Shown in pieces: positions 56,246-64,000 of a DNA stretch of 64,000 nucleotides. A program made the translations under genes and the position numbers. The DNA is from Citrobacter amalonaticus (GTDB lineage Bacteria; Pseudomonadota; Gammaproteobacteria; Enterobacterales; Enterobacteriaceae): the NCBI RefSeq assembly GCF_018323885.1, contig NZ_AP024585.1, positions 3,782,001 through 3,846,000 on the forward strand, written 5' to 3'. The notes beneath the pieces were generated by a model. It was not told the origin of the DNA. It did not search any database and saw only the letters and a list, made by a program, of their open reading frames with translations. Position 1 is the first letter of the stretch. The number at the start of each line of letters is the position of its first letter.

Positions 56246-56399
56246 ATTATATTTGAATTTCCATATATGAATAAAGCAAGACTTCTCACTGACCCTGTGA
56301 GGGTTATACCGTCGGTTACAGTAAGGAACTCAGCAAGGAGGCTTTAAGCTATTTCCCTTTGGATTCAGTAAACTGGAGAGTTTTAAGTATGAAGTGTCA

Positions 56400-56473
56400 T
56401 GGAGCGGGCGAAGGGAATCGAACCCTCGTATAGAGCTTGGGAAGCTCTCGTTCTACCATTGAACTACGCCCGC
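56400..56473 (-). tRNA. glyU: tRNA-Gly, anticodon CCC
   Basis: 74 bases on the minus strand, from GCGGGCG (5' end at 56473) to the encoded CCA tail (ending 56400). D-arm AGTTCAATGGTAGAACG, anticodon loop CTTCCCAAG with CCC, and T-arm GGGTTCGATTCCC fold as a standard cloverleaf. It matches E. coli glyU, which also lies next to ygeR. Its 3' end faces the accessory region, the usual side for island integration. Confidence 0.97.
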
Positions 56474-56552
56474 TTTGGAGTGCGTAAGGCATTATAAACC
56501 TTACGCTCTTATTGGCAAGGGACAGACCAGCTGACTGGCGATTAATTCACCG

Positions 56553-57290
56553 TCAGCACTTCGGTTTGCTGCCCTGCGGCGGCAGGTAACGCAGCGGGTC
56601 GATGGCCGTCGCACGGTAGCGAATCTGGAAGTGCAACCGCACCGAAGCCGCATCAGTACTGCCCATCGTGGCGATTTTCTGTCCCGCCTTCACGCTTTGC
56701 CCGTTATTCACCAGCATCGTGTCGTTGTGAGCGTAGGCGGTAATGTAATCTTCACTGTGTTTGATCATAATGAGATTACCGTAGCCCCGCAGTTGGTTGC
56801 CCACGTAGACCACCTTCCCTGCCCCGGCGGCATAAACCGGCGTACCGCGGGCAGCGGAAATGTCGATCCCCTTATTCCCTCCATCCGCAGTGGAATAAGG
56901 CAGGATCACCTTACCGCTGGCAGGCCACTGCCAACAACGTTGCCCTACCGGTGGCCAGGACGATTGCGGCACGGAAGAAGACGGTCTCGCGGAGGCTGTT
57001 TTGGTAGACGCCTTTTTAGTGGATTTCGATGAGGCCGTTTTCGAACCACCGAGCTTCAGCTTTTGCCCAACTTCAATGGTGTACGGCGGCGAAATGCCGT
57101 TCAGACGCGCAAGGTCTTTGACGCTGGTGCCTGTCGTGCGTGAAATACGGTAAAGGGTATCTCCCCGTTTGACGGTATAAACGGCGCCAGAATCAGACGA
57201 TTTGCTCCCCGAGCAGCCCACGACAAGCAATCCCGCACAAAGCAGCATGGCAATACCCAGGCTATTTTTCTTCAGGCGTCCTGCGCTCAA
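56553..57290 (-). CDS. ygeR: LysM/LytM-domain lipoprotein YgeR (ActS), amidase activator
   Basis: 245 residues from a TTG at 57290 (GAGGAACGG upstream), the start matching E. coli; a TTG at 57305 is possible. The lipobox LLVVGC makes it an outer-membrane lipoprotein. LysM repeat (YTVKRGDTLYRISRTTGTSVKDLARLNGI), a Ser/Lys-rich linker, then a LytM domain (GNKGIDISAARGTPVYAAGAGKVVYVGNQLRGYGNLIMIKH). The LytM catalytic site is degenerate; the E. coli protein activates the amidase AmiC. It flanks glyU as in E. coli. Confidence 0.94.
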   Translation of the reverse strand: MSAGRLKKNSLGIAMLLCAGLLVVGCSGSKSSDSGAVYTVKRGDTLYRISRTTGTSVKDLARLNGISPPYTIEVGQKLKLGGSKTASSKSTKKASTKTASARPSSSVPQSSWPPVGQRCWQWPASGKVILPYSTADGGNKGIDISAARGTPVYAAGAGKVVYVGNQLRGYGNLIMIKHSEDYITAYAHNDTMLVNNGQSVKAGQKIATMGSTDAASVRLHFQIRYRATAIDPLRYLPPQGSKPKC

Positions 57291-57305
57291 AACCGTTCCT
57301 CGCAA

Positions 57306-57546
57306 TATTCACAGACGCCATATGATAGCAGCCATAATCCGGATGCCAAATTTATTGAATCGGTAAGTCCCCTCATGGACCGCCTGATAAACGCTATCAC
57401 CGCCACTTACCGTGTATCACAATGAGTTGATTAAACTCATAATGATACGCAAAGTGCTCATCGTCAAAGGTCGGATCCCTCTCCCGACAGACCATATTAT
57501 TATCTCCGTCACACTTCCCTTTTCTCACGGCGCAACTTTGCGCTTC
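57306..57546. other. Divergent region between ygeR and xdhA
   Basis: No gene. It holds the ygeR promoter (not assigned) and leads into the sigma-54-type promoter of xdhA. Confidence 0.4.
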
Positions 57547-57562
57547 TGGCGTAATTCTTGCC
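57547..57562 (+). promoter_or_regulatory. Sigma-54-type promoter of xdhABC
   Basis: TGGCGTA-ATTC-TTGCC has the invariant GG and GC ten bases apart, in the exact spacing of the sigma-54 consensus TGGCACG-N4-TTGCW. It is 50 bp before the xdhA ATG. The sigma-54 activator YgeV is encoded at the other end of the operon and is the likely activator. Confidence 0.65.
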
Positions 57563-57611
57563 TGATTTAACGGTTGTTCAGGAACCGAATTGTTAAATCA
57601 AGGGGACGTTT

Positions 57612-59909
57612 ATGGATGCGCGGGAAGCAACCGCTACCGGAGAGTCATGCATGCGCGTGGATGCCATCGCTAAAGTGACCGGGCGGGCTCGATATACTGA
57701 TGATTACATGATGGCGGGCATGTGTTATGCCAAATACGTTCGCAGTCCGATTGCCCACGGTTACGCCACCAGCATCAACTGTGATGAGGCGAAAAGCCTG
57801 CCCGGTGTACTGGCCGTGTTTACCTGGGAAGATGTACCGGATATTCCCTTCGCCACGGCAGGGCACGCCTGGACGCTGGATGAGAACAAACGTGACACCG
57901 CCGACCGTTTTCTGTTGACCCGCCACGTACGCCATCATGGCGATGCGGTCGCGATTGTTGTGGCAAGGGACGCGTTAACCGCAGAGAAAGCGGCCTTACT
58001 GGTGAATGTGGAATGGGAAAAACTCCCGGTGATCACCACGCCAGAAGCAGCTCTGGCGGATGATGCTGTCTCTATTCACCCAGGCGGTAATTTGCTCAAT
58101 CGCAGTGAAATGACCACCGGGAATGTCCAGCAGACCATTGATGCCGCTGATTACCAACTCCAGGGACATTACCAGACGCCGGTGATTCAACATTGCCATA
58201 TGGAAAGCGTCACTTCATTGGCCTGGATGGAAGATGACTCGCGAATCTCCATCGTCTCCAGCACGCAGATCCCACACATCGTACGCCGGGTCGTGGGCCA
58301 GGCATTGGGCATTCCGTGGTCATGCGTGCGGGTTATCAAACCTTACGTCGGCGGCGGATTTGGAAACAAGCAGGATGTGCTGGAAGAACCCATGGCCGCT
58401 TTCCTGACGCGCAAACTGGGCGGTATTCCAGTGAAAGTCTCTCTCAGCCGTGAAGAATGTTTTCTCGCTTCCCGTACCCGCCATGCGTTCACGATGGATG
58501 GACAGATAGGGCTCAATCGCGACGGCACGTTGCAAGGCTATCGTCTGGATGTTCTGTCAAATACTGGCGCTTACGCCTCACACGGGCACTCCATCGCCTC
58601 GGCGGGCGGCAACAAAGTGGCCTATCTCTATCCCCGTAGCGCATACGCTTACCGTTCCACCACCTGCTATACCAATCTTCCTTCCGCTGGCGCGATGCGC
58701 GGCTACGGCGCGCCGCAGGTGATCTTTGCCGTAGAATCGATGCTGGATGACGCCGCAACGGCGCTGGGTCTCGATCCGGTCGAGGTTCGGTTGCGCAATG
58801 CGGCCTGCGAAGGCGACACGAACCCGATTACCGGCAAACGCATCTACAGCGCGGGGCTCCCGGAATGCCTGCAAAAAGGCCGCGCGCTGTTTGAGTGGGA
58901 CGCCCGTCGCGCTGAATGTCTGCACCAGCAAGGCAACATCCGCCGGGGCGTCGGCGTCGCCTGTTTTAGTTATACCTCCAACACCTGGCCGGTCGGCGTG
59001 GAGATCGCTGGTGCCCGTCTGCTGATGAATCAGGACGGAACGATCAACGTGCAGAGCGGAGCCACGGAAATCGGTCAGGGGGCGGATACCGTTTTCTCAC
59101 AGATGGTGGCGGAAACTCTCGGCGTACCGGTCAGCGATGTGCACGTTATTTCCACCCAGGATACCGACATTACCCCCTTCGACCCTGGCGCCTTCGCCTC
59201 TCGCCAAAGCTATGTCACCGCACCGGCACTGCGCAAGGCAGCACTTCAACTGCGCGATAAGATCCTTCTTCACGCTGCCGACATGCTGCATCAGTCCGTC
59301 ATGAGCCTGACGCTGACGGCAGGCCACATCGTCCTTATCGATCGCCCGGACTCACCGTTACTGTCCTTAAAAGAGCTGGCGATGGATGCGTTTTATCATC
59401 CGGAGCGCGGCGGTCAGTTGTCTGCGGAATGCTCGGTGAAAACCACCACTAACCCACCGGCGTTTGGCTGCACGTTTGTCGATCTGAGCGTCGATATCGC
59501 CCTGTGCAAGGTCACCATCAACCGCATCCTCAATGTCCACGATTCCGGCCATATTCTGAACCCTCAACTGGCGGAAGGTCAGGTGCATGGCGGGATGGGA
59601 ATGGGCATTGGCTGGTCGCTGTTTGAAGAGATGATCATCGATGGGGAAAGTGGTCTGGTGCGTAACCCGAATCTCCTTGATTACAAAATGCCGACCATGC
59701 CTGACCTGCCGCAACTGGAGAGCGCATTCGTTGAAACGCAGGAGCCGCAGTCGGCGTATGGACATAAATCCCTCGGCGAGCCGCCCATTATTCCTGTTGC
59801 TGCCGCCATTCGTAACGCAGTGAAAATGGCCACAGGCGTTGCAATTGATACGTTGCCACTGACGCCAAAACGGTTATATGCGGAGTTCCACCAGGCTGGC
59901 TTGATTTGA
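57612..59909 (+). CDS. xdhA: XdhA, molybdenum-binding subunit of xanthine dehydrogenase-type hydroxylase
   Basis: 765 residues from the ATG at 57612, which has AAGGGGA seven bases upstream. E. coli XdhA is annotated from the equivalent of 57651 (752 residues); the ribosome site favours the longer form here. Molybdopterin-family blocks: GRARYTDD, KPYVGGGFGNKQDVLEEP, GAMRGYGAPQ, EIGQGADTVFSQM and the active-site Glu in SLGEPPIIPVAAAIRNA. It binds the Mo cofactor and oxidises a purine or a similar ring. First gene of xdhABC. Confidence 0.95.
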   Translation: MDAREATATGESCMRVDAIAKVTGRARYTDDYMMAGMCYAKYVRSPIAHGYATSINCDEAKSLPGVLAVFTWEDVPDIPFATAGHAWTLDENKRDTADRFLLTRHVRHHGDAVAIVVARDALTAEKAALLVNVEWEKLPVITTPEAALADDAVSIHPGGNLLNRSEMTTGNVQQTIDAADYQLQGHYQTPVIQHCHMESVTSLAWMEDDSRISIVSSTQIPHIVRRVVGQALGIPWSCVRVIKPYVGGGFGNKQDVLEEPMAAFLTRKLGGIPVKVSLSREECFLASRTRHAFTMDGQIGLNRDGTLQGYRLDVLSNTGAYASHGHSIASAGGNKVAYLYPRSAYAYRSTTCYTNLPSAGAMRGYGAPQVIFAVESMLDDAATALGLDPVEVRLRNAACEGDTNPITGKRIYSAGLPECLQKGRALFEWDARRAECLHQQGNIRRGVGVACFSYTSNTWPVGVEIAGARLLMNQDGTINVQSGATEIGQGADTVFSQMVAETLGVPVSDVHVISTQDTDITPFDPGAFASRQSYVTAPALRKAALQLRDKILLHAADMLHQSVMSLTLTAGHIVLIDRPDSPLLSLKELAMDAFYHPERGGQLSAECSVKTTTNPPAFGCTFVDLSVDIALCKVTINRILNVHDSGHILNPQLAEGQVHGGMGMGIGWSLFEEMIIDGESGLVRNPNLLDYKMPTMPDLPQLESAFVETQEPQSAYGHKSLGEPPIIPVAAAIRNAVKMATGVAIDTLPLTPKRLYAEFHQAGLI

Positions 59910-59919
59910 GGATATGATC

Positions 59920-60798
59920 ATGTTTGACTTTGCTTCTTATCATCGCGCTTCAGACATTGCCGAGGCTGTCAGCCTGCTGGCGCGCTATCCGCAGGCGAAA
60001 CTGCTCGCCGGCGGAACCGACGTACTGATCCAACTTCATCATCACAATGCGCGTTACCGTCATATCGTCGATATCCATGATCTGCCCGAATTACGAGGCA
60101 TTACCCTGTCGAAGGAAGAAAGGCTGCGTATCGGTTCCGCCACCACCTTTAGCGAGATTATCGAGCATCCCGTCGCGCAACGACATCTGCCAGCCCTGTG
60201 TGCGGCAGCTACCTCCATCGCCGGACCGCAAATCCGTAATGTCGCGACCTACGGCGGGAATATCTGTAATGGCGCAACCAGCGCAGACTCGGCGACGCCA
60301 ACGCTGATTTATGACGCCACGCTTGAGATCGCCTCGCCAAAAGGGGTGCGTTTTACCAGCATCAACGGTTTTCACACCGGCCCCGGAAAAGTTGCTCTCG
60401 AGCAAGATGAAATCCTTGTCGCCTTTCATTTCCCGCCGCAGCCGAGAGCACATACCGGCAGCGCGCATTTTAAATATGCCATGCGCGATGCGATGGACAT
60501 CTCGACCATTGGTTGTGCGGCACGATGCCAACTGGATAACGGCGGTTTTAAAGAACTTCGTCTGGCATTCGGCGTTGCGGCTCCGACGCCAGTTCGCTGT
60601 CAGCATGCGGAGAGCGTGGCGCAAAATGCGCCATTGACCCACCAGACGCTGGACGCGATCGCCGAATCCGTTCTGCAGGACGTCGCCCCGCGATCTTCCT
60701 GGCGGGCAAGTAAGGAATTTCGTCTGCATCTCATCCAGACGATGACCCGGAAAGTGGTTACTGAAGCCGTTGTCGCGGCGGGAGGAAAGCTGCAATGA
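59920..60798 (+). CDS. xdhB: XdhB, FAD-binding subunit
   Basis: 292 residues from the ATG at 59920 (GAGGA eight bases upstream); an ATG six bases earlier is too close to that site. FAD contacts [28 protein letters not shown] and [19 protein letters not shown] are typical of the CO dehydrogenase flavoprotein family. It passes electrons from the iron-sulfur subunit to the acceptor. It overlaps xdhC by four bases and follows xdhA by 10 bp. Confidence 0.95.
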   Translation: MFDFASYHRASDIAEAVSLLARYPQAKLLAGGTDVLIQLHHHNARYRHIVDIHDLPELRGITLSKEERLRIGSATTFSEIIEHPVAQRHLPALCAAATSIAGPQIRNVATYGGNICNGATSADSATPTLIYDATLEIASPKGVRFTSINGFHTGPGKVALEQDEILVAFHFPPQPRAHTGSAHFKYAMRDAMDISTIGCAARCQLDNGGFKELRLAFGVAAPTPVRCQHAESVAQNAPLTHQTLDAIAESVLQDVAPRSSWRASKEFRLHLIQTMTRKVVTEAVVAAGGKLQ

Positions 60799-61274
60799 AT
60801 GACACTAACCGAATCACGCTGGAATGCGTCATTAATGATCACCCTTTTCAGCTCAGCATCATGCCGGGGATGCCGCTCTCTGAACTCCTGCGCGAACAAG
60901 GGTTGTTGAGCGTCAAACAGGGATGCTGTGTCGGTGAATGCGGAGCCTGTACGGTGCTGGTTGACGGTACGGCCATCGACAGTTGCCTGTACCTTGCCGC
61001 GTGGGCAGCAGGAAAACAGATCCGTACCCTGGAAGGTGAATCGGCTGGCAGTCAGCTCTCGCGTGTTCAGATGGCTTATGCGACATCCGGTGCCGTGCAG
61101 TGTGGTTTTTGCACGCCGGGTCTGATTATGGCGACCACCGCATTGCTGGCAAAACCGCGTGAAAAACCATTAACCATTCTGGAGATCCGTCGTGGTCTGG
61201 CGGGGAATTTGTGCCGTTGTACTGGCTATCAGATGATTGTCGATACCGTCCAGCGCTGCACTGAGCCTGAATAA
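60795..61274 (+). CDS. xdhC: XdhC, two-[2Fe-2S] iron-sulfur subunit
   Basis: 159 residues, as in E. coli. N-terminal plant-ferredoxin cluster ([23 protein letters not shown]) and C-terminal all-helical cluster ([10 protein letters not shown] ... [11 protein letters not shown]), both cysteine sets complete. It carries electrons from the Mo site of XdhA to the FAD of XdhB. Last gene of the operon; the start overlaps the xdhB stop (ATGA). Confidence 0.96.
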   Translation: MNDTNRITLECVINDHPFQLSIMPGMPLSELLREQGLLSVKQGCCVGECGACTVLVDGTAIDSCLYLAAWAAGKQIRTLEGESAGSQLSRVQMAYATSGAVQCGFCTPGLIMATTALLAKPREKPLTILEIRRGLAGNLCRCTGYQMIVDTVQRCTEPE

Positions 61275-61362
61275 TTAACACCGCATCCTTCAGGCTGCCT
61301 CCGGGTCAGTAGCGTTCACATACTCGCCCCCTGATGCAACCTGAACGCGGTTGTGCGTTGAG

Positions 61363-63141
61363 TTATGCGTTCAGCAGCTCGTACTTTTTAATTTTGCGAT
61401 AAAGCGTGGCAATCCCAATGCCTAACTCATCCGCCACCTGTTTTTTGTTGGAGTGGCGAGATAGCGCTTCGCGAATCATCTGCTTTTCCATCTCTTCCAG
61501 CGCGGTTCCGCCGGTATCCTCAGACAGCAACTGCGCCGCATGAGCGACCGCTCCAACGGATTCCGGCGCTTTACCGTTGTTGATCAGATTTGGCGGTAAA
61601 AGCGTACTGTCGATCACCTCGCCTGAAGGGACCACGTTGACCAGATATTCCATCAGGTTGCTTAATTCACGCAGATTTCCTGGCCACTGATGGTGTCTGA
61701 GCAGGGTCACTACATCCGGTGCAATCCCCGGATAGACCAGCCCTAAACGGCGAGTATGCAGATGCAGGAAATAGTGCACCAGTAGCTCAATATCGTCCTG
61801 TCGTTCACGTAGCGGGGGCAGAGTCAGTGGGATGACGTTCAGTCGATAGAACAGATCTTCGCGGAATTTGCCTTCGGCGATAAACTGCCCGAGGTTCTGA
61901 TTGGTAGCTGAAATAATGCGGATGTCGACCTGAACCGGACTGCTCGCGCCAAGCGGCAACACTTCCCTCGCTTCAATCGCCCTGAGCAGTTTAGCCTGTA
62001 GCATCAAGGGCATATCGCCAATTTCATCGAGAAACAGCGTTCCACTGTTTGCCGCCTGTATCAGGCCCGTTTTCCCATTGGCGGAGGCGCCGGTGAATGC
62101 GCCTTTAACATAGCCAAACAGTTCACTTTCCAGCAACTGCTCCGGTATCGCCGCGCAGTTGATGGCGATAAACGGTTTATTGCGTCGATCGCTGAGTTTG
62201 TGAATGGCGCGCGCGACCACCTCTTTTCCGGTGCCGCTCTCCCCCACAATCATGACGCTGGACGGACTGGGGGCAATACGGCCGATCAGCCGCTTAAGCT
62301 GGCGCATAACCCGGCATTCACCCACCAGTTGTTCAATATGCGGTTCATCGGTGGCAATCGATACAGAGGAACTGGTATGCGACTGATGGAAGGCCATCAG
62401 GAATAACTGCCGTCCCTGCACATGATGCAACTGACCAATGATCAGTTCACTTTTATCATCCCAGGAGACGATATGCTGCATATGCCCGTGCGTGAAATTA
62501 CTTTCAAACGTTAATGGCCGAAACCTGACCGACTTTCCCACCATATTATTCTGCACCGCACCAAGAATTTTTAACGCGGTTTGATTCGCGAACTGTACGC
62601 GGTTGTCTTCATCAATGACCAATACACCTTGATCCATATTCTCGATCATTGTCGAAAATATTTTACTGATGTTGTCACTCCCACTCTGATCTTCAAGAAG
62701 TTTTGAAACAAAAATAGTGGATATATGGCGAACATAGTCTGAAAACTCGCGCAGGTTGTCATTGATATGTTCCTGCTGTTCATGCGTTACGGCAATCAAA
62801 CTGATCACTCCTACACAGCGGTCCTGCAGAATGACGGGGGTTCCCAGAAAAGCCTTCTCGCGACAGTTATCTTTGCTATCGCAGCCTTCACAGAGCGGGT
62901 CAAAGCGGGAATGCGTCACAACCTTTTCTTTTTTACTTTCCAGTACATAGCGCAACAGTCTGGAGTTACCGCTCAACGGGCGTCCGAGGTATTTCCCGTA
63001 AGCGCCGGTTCCCGCGACGCGGCAGAGGTTATCATCGACGATCTCAACTTCGAGTTGCAAAACGCTGGCAAGCATTCTGGCGAAACGCTGAATGGTAGGT
63101 TGAATCTGCATCAAAATGGACTGCGTTGTTGCAAGCACCAT
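61363..63141 (-). CDS. ygeV: YgeV, sigma-54-dependent transcriptional activator
   Basis: 592 residues from the ATG at 63141 (GGAAGG upstream), the E. coli length. The N-terminal sensor part has a four-cysteine cluster (PLCEGCDSKDNCREKAF) of unknown ligand, then a PAS domain near 180-260. The AAA+ domain carries Walker A GESGTGKEVVARAIH and the sigma-54 contact GAFTGA (YVKGAFTGASANGKTG). Fis-type HTH at the C-terminus (KKQVADELGIGIATLYRKIKKYE). It lies between xdhABC and ygeW, both of which carry sigma-54-type promoter motifs. Confidence 0.95.
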   Translation of the reverse strand: MVLATTQSILMQIQPTIQRFARMLASVLQLEVEIVDDNLCRVAGTGAYGKYLGRPLSGNSRLLRYVLESKKEKVVTHSRFDPLCEGCDSKDNCREKAFLGTPVILQDRCVGVISLIAVTHEQQEHINDNLREFSDYVRHISTIFVSKLLEDQSGSDNISKIFSTMIENMDQGVLVIDEDNRVQFANQTALKILGAVQNNMVGKSVRFRPLTFESNFTHGHMQHIVSWDDKSELIIGQLHHVQGRQLFLMAFHQSHTSSSVSIATDEPHIEQLVGECRVMRQLKRLIGRIAPSPSSVMIVGESGTGKEVVARAIHKLSDRRNKPFIAINCAAIPEQLLESELFGYVKGAFTGASANGKTGLIQAANSGTLFLDEIGDMPLMLQAKLLRAIEAREVLPLGASSPVQVDIRIISATNQNLGQFIAEGKFREDLFYRLNVIPLTLPPLRERQDDIELLVHYFLHLHTRRLGLVYPGIAPDVVTLLRHHQWPGNLRELSNLMEYLVNVVPSGEVIDSTLLPPNLINNGKAPESVGAVAHAAQLLSEDTGGTALEEMEKQMIREALSRHSNKKQVADELGIGIATLYRKIKKYELLNA

Positions 63142-63162
63142 AGTCTTACCTTCCGGAATCAC

Positions 63163-63510
63163 TTAAATGATTGATCATTGAAGACATTGATGGTTCGTAG
63201 AATATAAGGATACTAACTCAGACAAAATTTGCTTTGATAAAAACACAGGCTCTTTATCATTTTATAATGAAAATATGCAAGAGAAATCACATTTCTATAT
63301 CAATATGAGAATCAGCGCAGTGAGTTTATCAAACTGACGGTATTTACTCTTCTTCCGGGTATTATTCTGTCAGTCAGTTCATTGACACATTGCGTTATTT
63401 ATTAAGCCAAACGTTTTCGTATATTCATGACGAATTACAGATAGCTTTATTTTGTGATCAGTGCCACATATTGCCTGATGATTTCCTATTTATCCGCCGT
63501 CGGATTCATT
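63163..63510. other. AT-rich divergent region between ygeV and ygeW
   Basis: No gene of note; a 60-codon frame at 63390 looks like chance. The region should hold the YgeV gene promoter and upstream activator sites for ygeW. No clear repeated palindrome was found. Confidence 0.4.
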
Positions 63511-63527
63511 TTGGCACGCTTATTGTT
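63511..63527 (+). promoter_or_regulatory. Sigma-54-type promoter of ygeW
   Basis: TTGGCACG (63511-63518) is a perfect -24 element; after CTTA the -12 reads TTGTT instead of TTGCW. Spacing is exact. It lies about 80 bp before the ygeW ATG. The imperfect -12 could mean a weak promoter, or that a second site elsewhere is used. Confidence 0.5.
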
Positions 63528-63608
63528 AGTCCCTGGTATATCGGTGATGCCGCTTGTCATTACCGCGAATAAGCCACCTTGCCGTCATTCCACTACCAGG
63601 ACCTTACC

Positions 63609-64000
63609 ATGAAAACTGTTAATGAGCTGATAAAGGATATCAATTCGCTGACCTCACACCTTCACGAGAAGGATTTTTTGCTTACGTGGGAACAGACGCC
63701 GGATGAACTGAAACAAGTCCTGGACGTCGCTGCTGCGCTGAAGATGCTGCGTGCCGAAAACATCGCGACCAAAGTCTTCAATAGTGGATTAGGGATTTCC
63801 GTTTTCCGCGATAACTCCACCCGTACCCGCTTTTCTTACGCGTCCGCCCTTAACCTGCTCGGCCTGGCTCAGCAGGATCTGGACGAAGGAAAATCACAAA
63901 TCGCACACGGCGAAACCGTCCGCGAAACGGCCAATATGATCTCCTTCTGCGCCGACGCCATTGGTATTCGCGACGACATGTATCTTGGTGCGGGCAACGC
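63609..64000 (+). CDS. ygeW: YgeW, carbamoyltransferase-family protein, 3' end cut by window
   Basis: 130 codons from the ATG at 63609 to the window edge. The carbamoyl-phosphate loop FRDNSTRTRFSYASALNLLG (STRTR motif) marks the aspartate/ornithine transcarbamoylase superfamily, and the sequence is nearly identical to E. coli YgeW, an unusual transcarbamoylase-like protein of the purine-degradation cluster. In E. coli it is followed by ygeX and ygeY. Likely controlled by YgeV and sigma-54. Confidence 0.95.
   Translation, partial: MKTVNELIKDINSLTSHLHEKDFLLTWEQTPDELKQVLDVAAALKMLRAENIATKVFNSGLGISVFRDNSTRTRFSYASALNLLGLAQQDLDEGKSQIAHGETVRETANMISFCADAIGIRDDMYLGAGN

Noticed and set aside
1..64000. 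CRISPR arrays, rRNA genes or prophage structural genes
   Set aside because: No regularly spaced repeats, rRNA sequence or phage morphogenesis genes were seen.

Overview
The window comes from an enteric bacterium (Enterobacteriaceae), most likely a Citrobacter or a close relative. The right end (tRNA-Gly, ygeR, xdhABC, ygeV, ygeW) keeps the order and near-identical proteins known from E. coli. The type 1 fimbrial locus ends with an EAL-domain fimK gene as in Klebsiella and relatives. A LuxR/LuxI quorum-sensing pair like that described in Citrobacter rodentium is also present. The species cannot be fixed from the window alone.

Layout. 1-4.7 kb: chaperone-usher fimbrial operon A on the minus strand, its last gene cut by the window edge. 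5.2-5.8 kb: a LOG-family nucleotide hydrolase. 6.6-16.8 kb: a complete type 1 fimbrial locus, fimB-fimE-[fimS]-fimAICDFGH-fimK. A 315-bp invertible promoter element with 14-bp inverted repeats is readable, and it lies in the OFF orientation here. 16.8-21 kb: a minus-strand operon of GPH-type symporter, cytoplasmic-type sulfatase and LysR regulator. 21.5-22.8 kb: convergent luxR and luxI with a lux-box-like palindrome in front of luxI. 23.3-27.6 kb: a small monooxygenase-fold protein, then a LysR regulator divergent from an aspartase-like lyase and a Dcu C4-dicarboxylate transporter. 27.8-37.5 kb: a third chaperone-usher operon, preceded on the same strand by a LuxR-type regulator and a BvgS/EvgS-like hybrid kinase with its response regulator. 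37.9-41.2 kb: yjiH-yjiG-iadA-hypT. 41.2-47.9 kb: an Asp/Glu racemase-like gene, a TRAP transporter/SDR/mutarotase operon and its probable LacI-type regulator. The same perfect 12-bp palindrome lies in front of both the operon and the regulator gene.

48-56.4 kb is accessory DNA ending at the 3' end of the glyU tRNA gene. It holds a broken IS3-type transposase, a small membrane ORF, a VOC protein, a broken acetyltransferase, a DUF1349 protein, an MdfA-like efflux pump and a full arsRDABC arsenic operon of the R773 type. No integrase is visible. In E. coli the glyU locus is where the ETT2 island sits.

56.4-64 kb is conserved backbone: tRNA-Gly(CCC), the LytM-type lipoprotein YgeR, the molybdenum hydroxylase XdhABC, the sigma-54 activator YgeV, and the start of the carbamoyltransferase-family gene ygeW. 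Sigma-54-type promoter motifs can be read in front of xdhA and ygeW, the likely targets of YgeV.

Themes are surface adhesion (three fimbrial systems with different regulators), signalling (phase switch, c-di-GMP enzyme, quorum sensing, two-component system) and uptake plus catabolism of acids and sugars.
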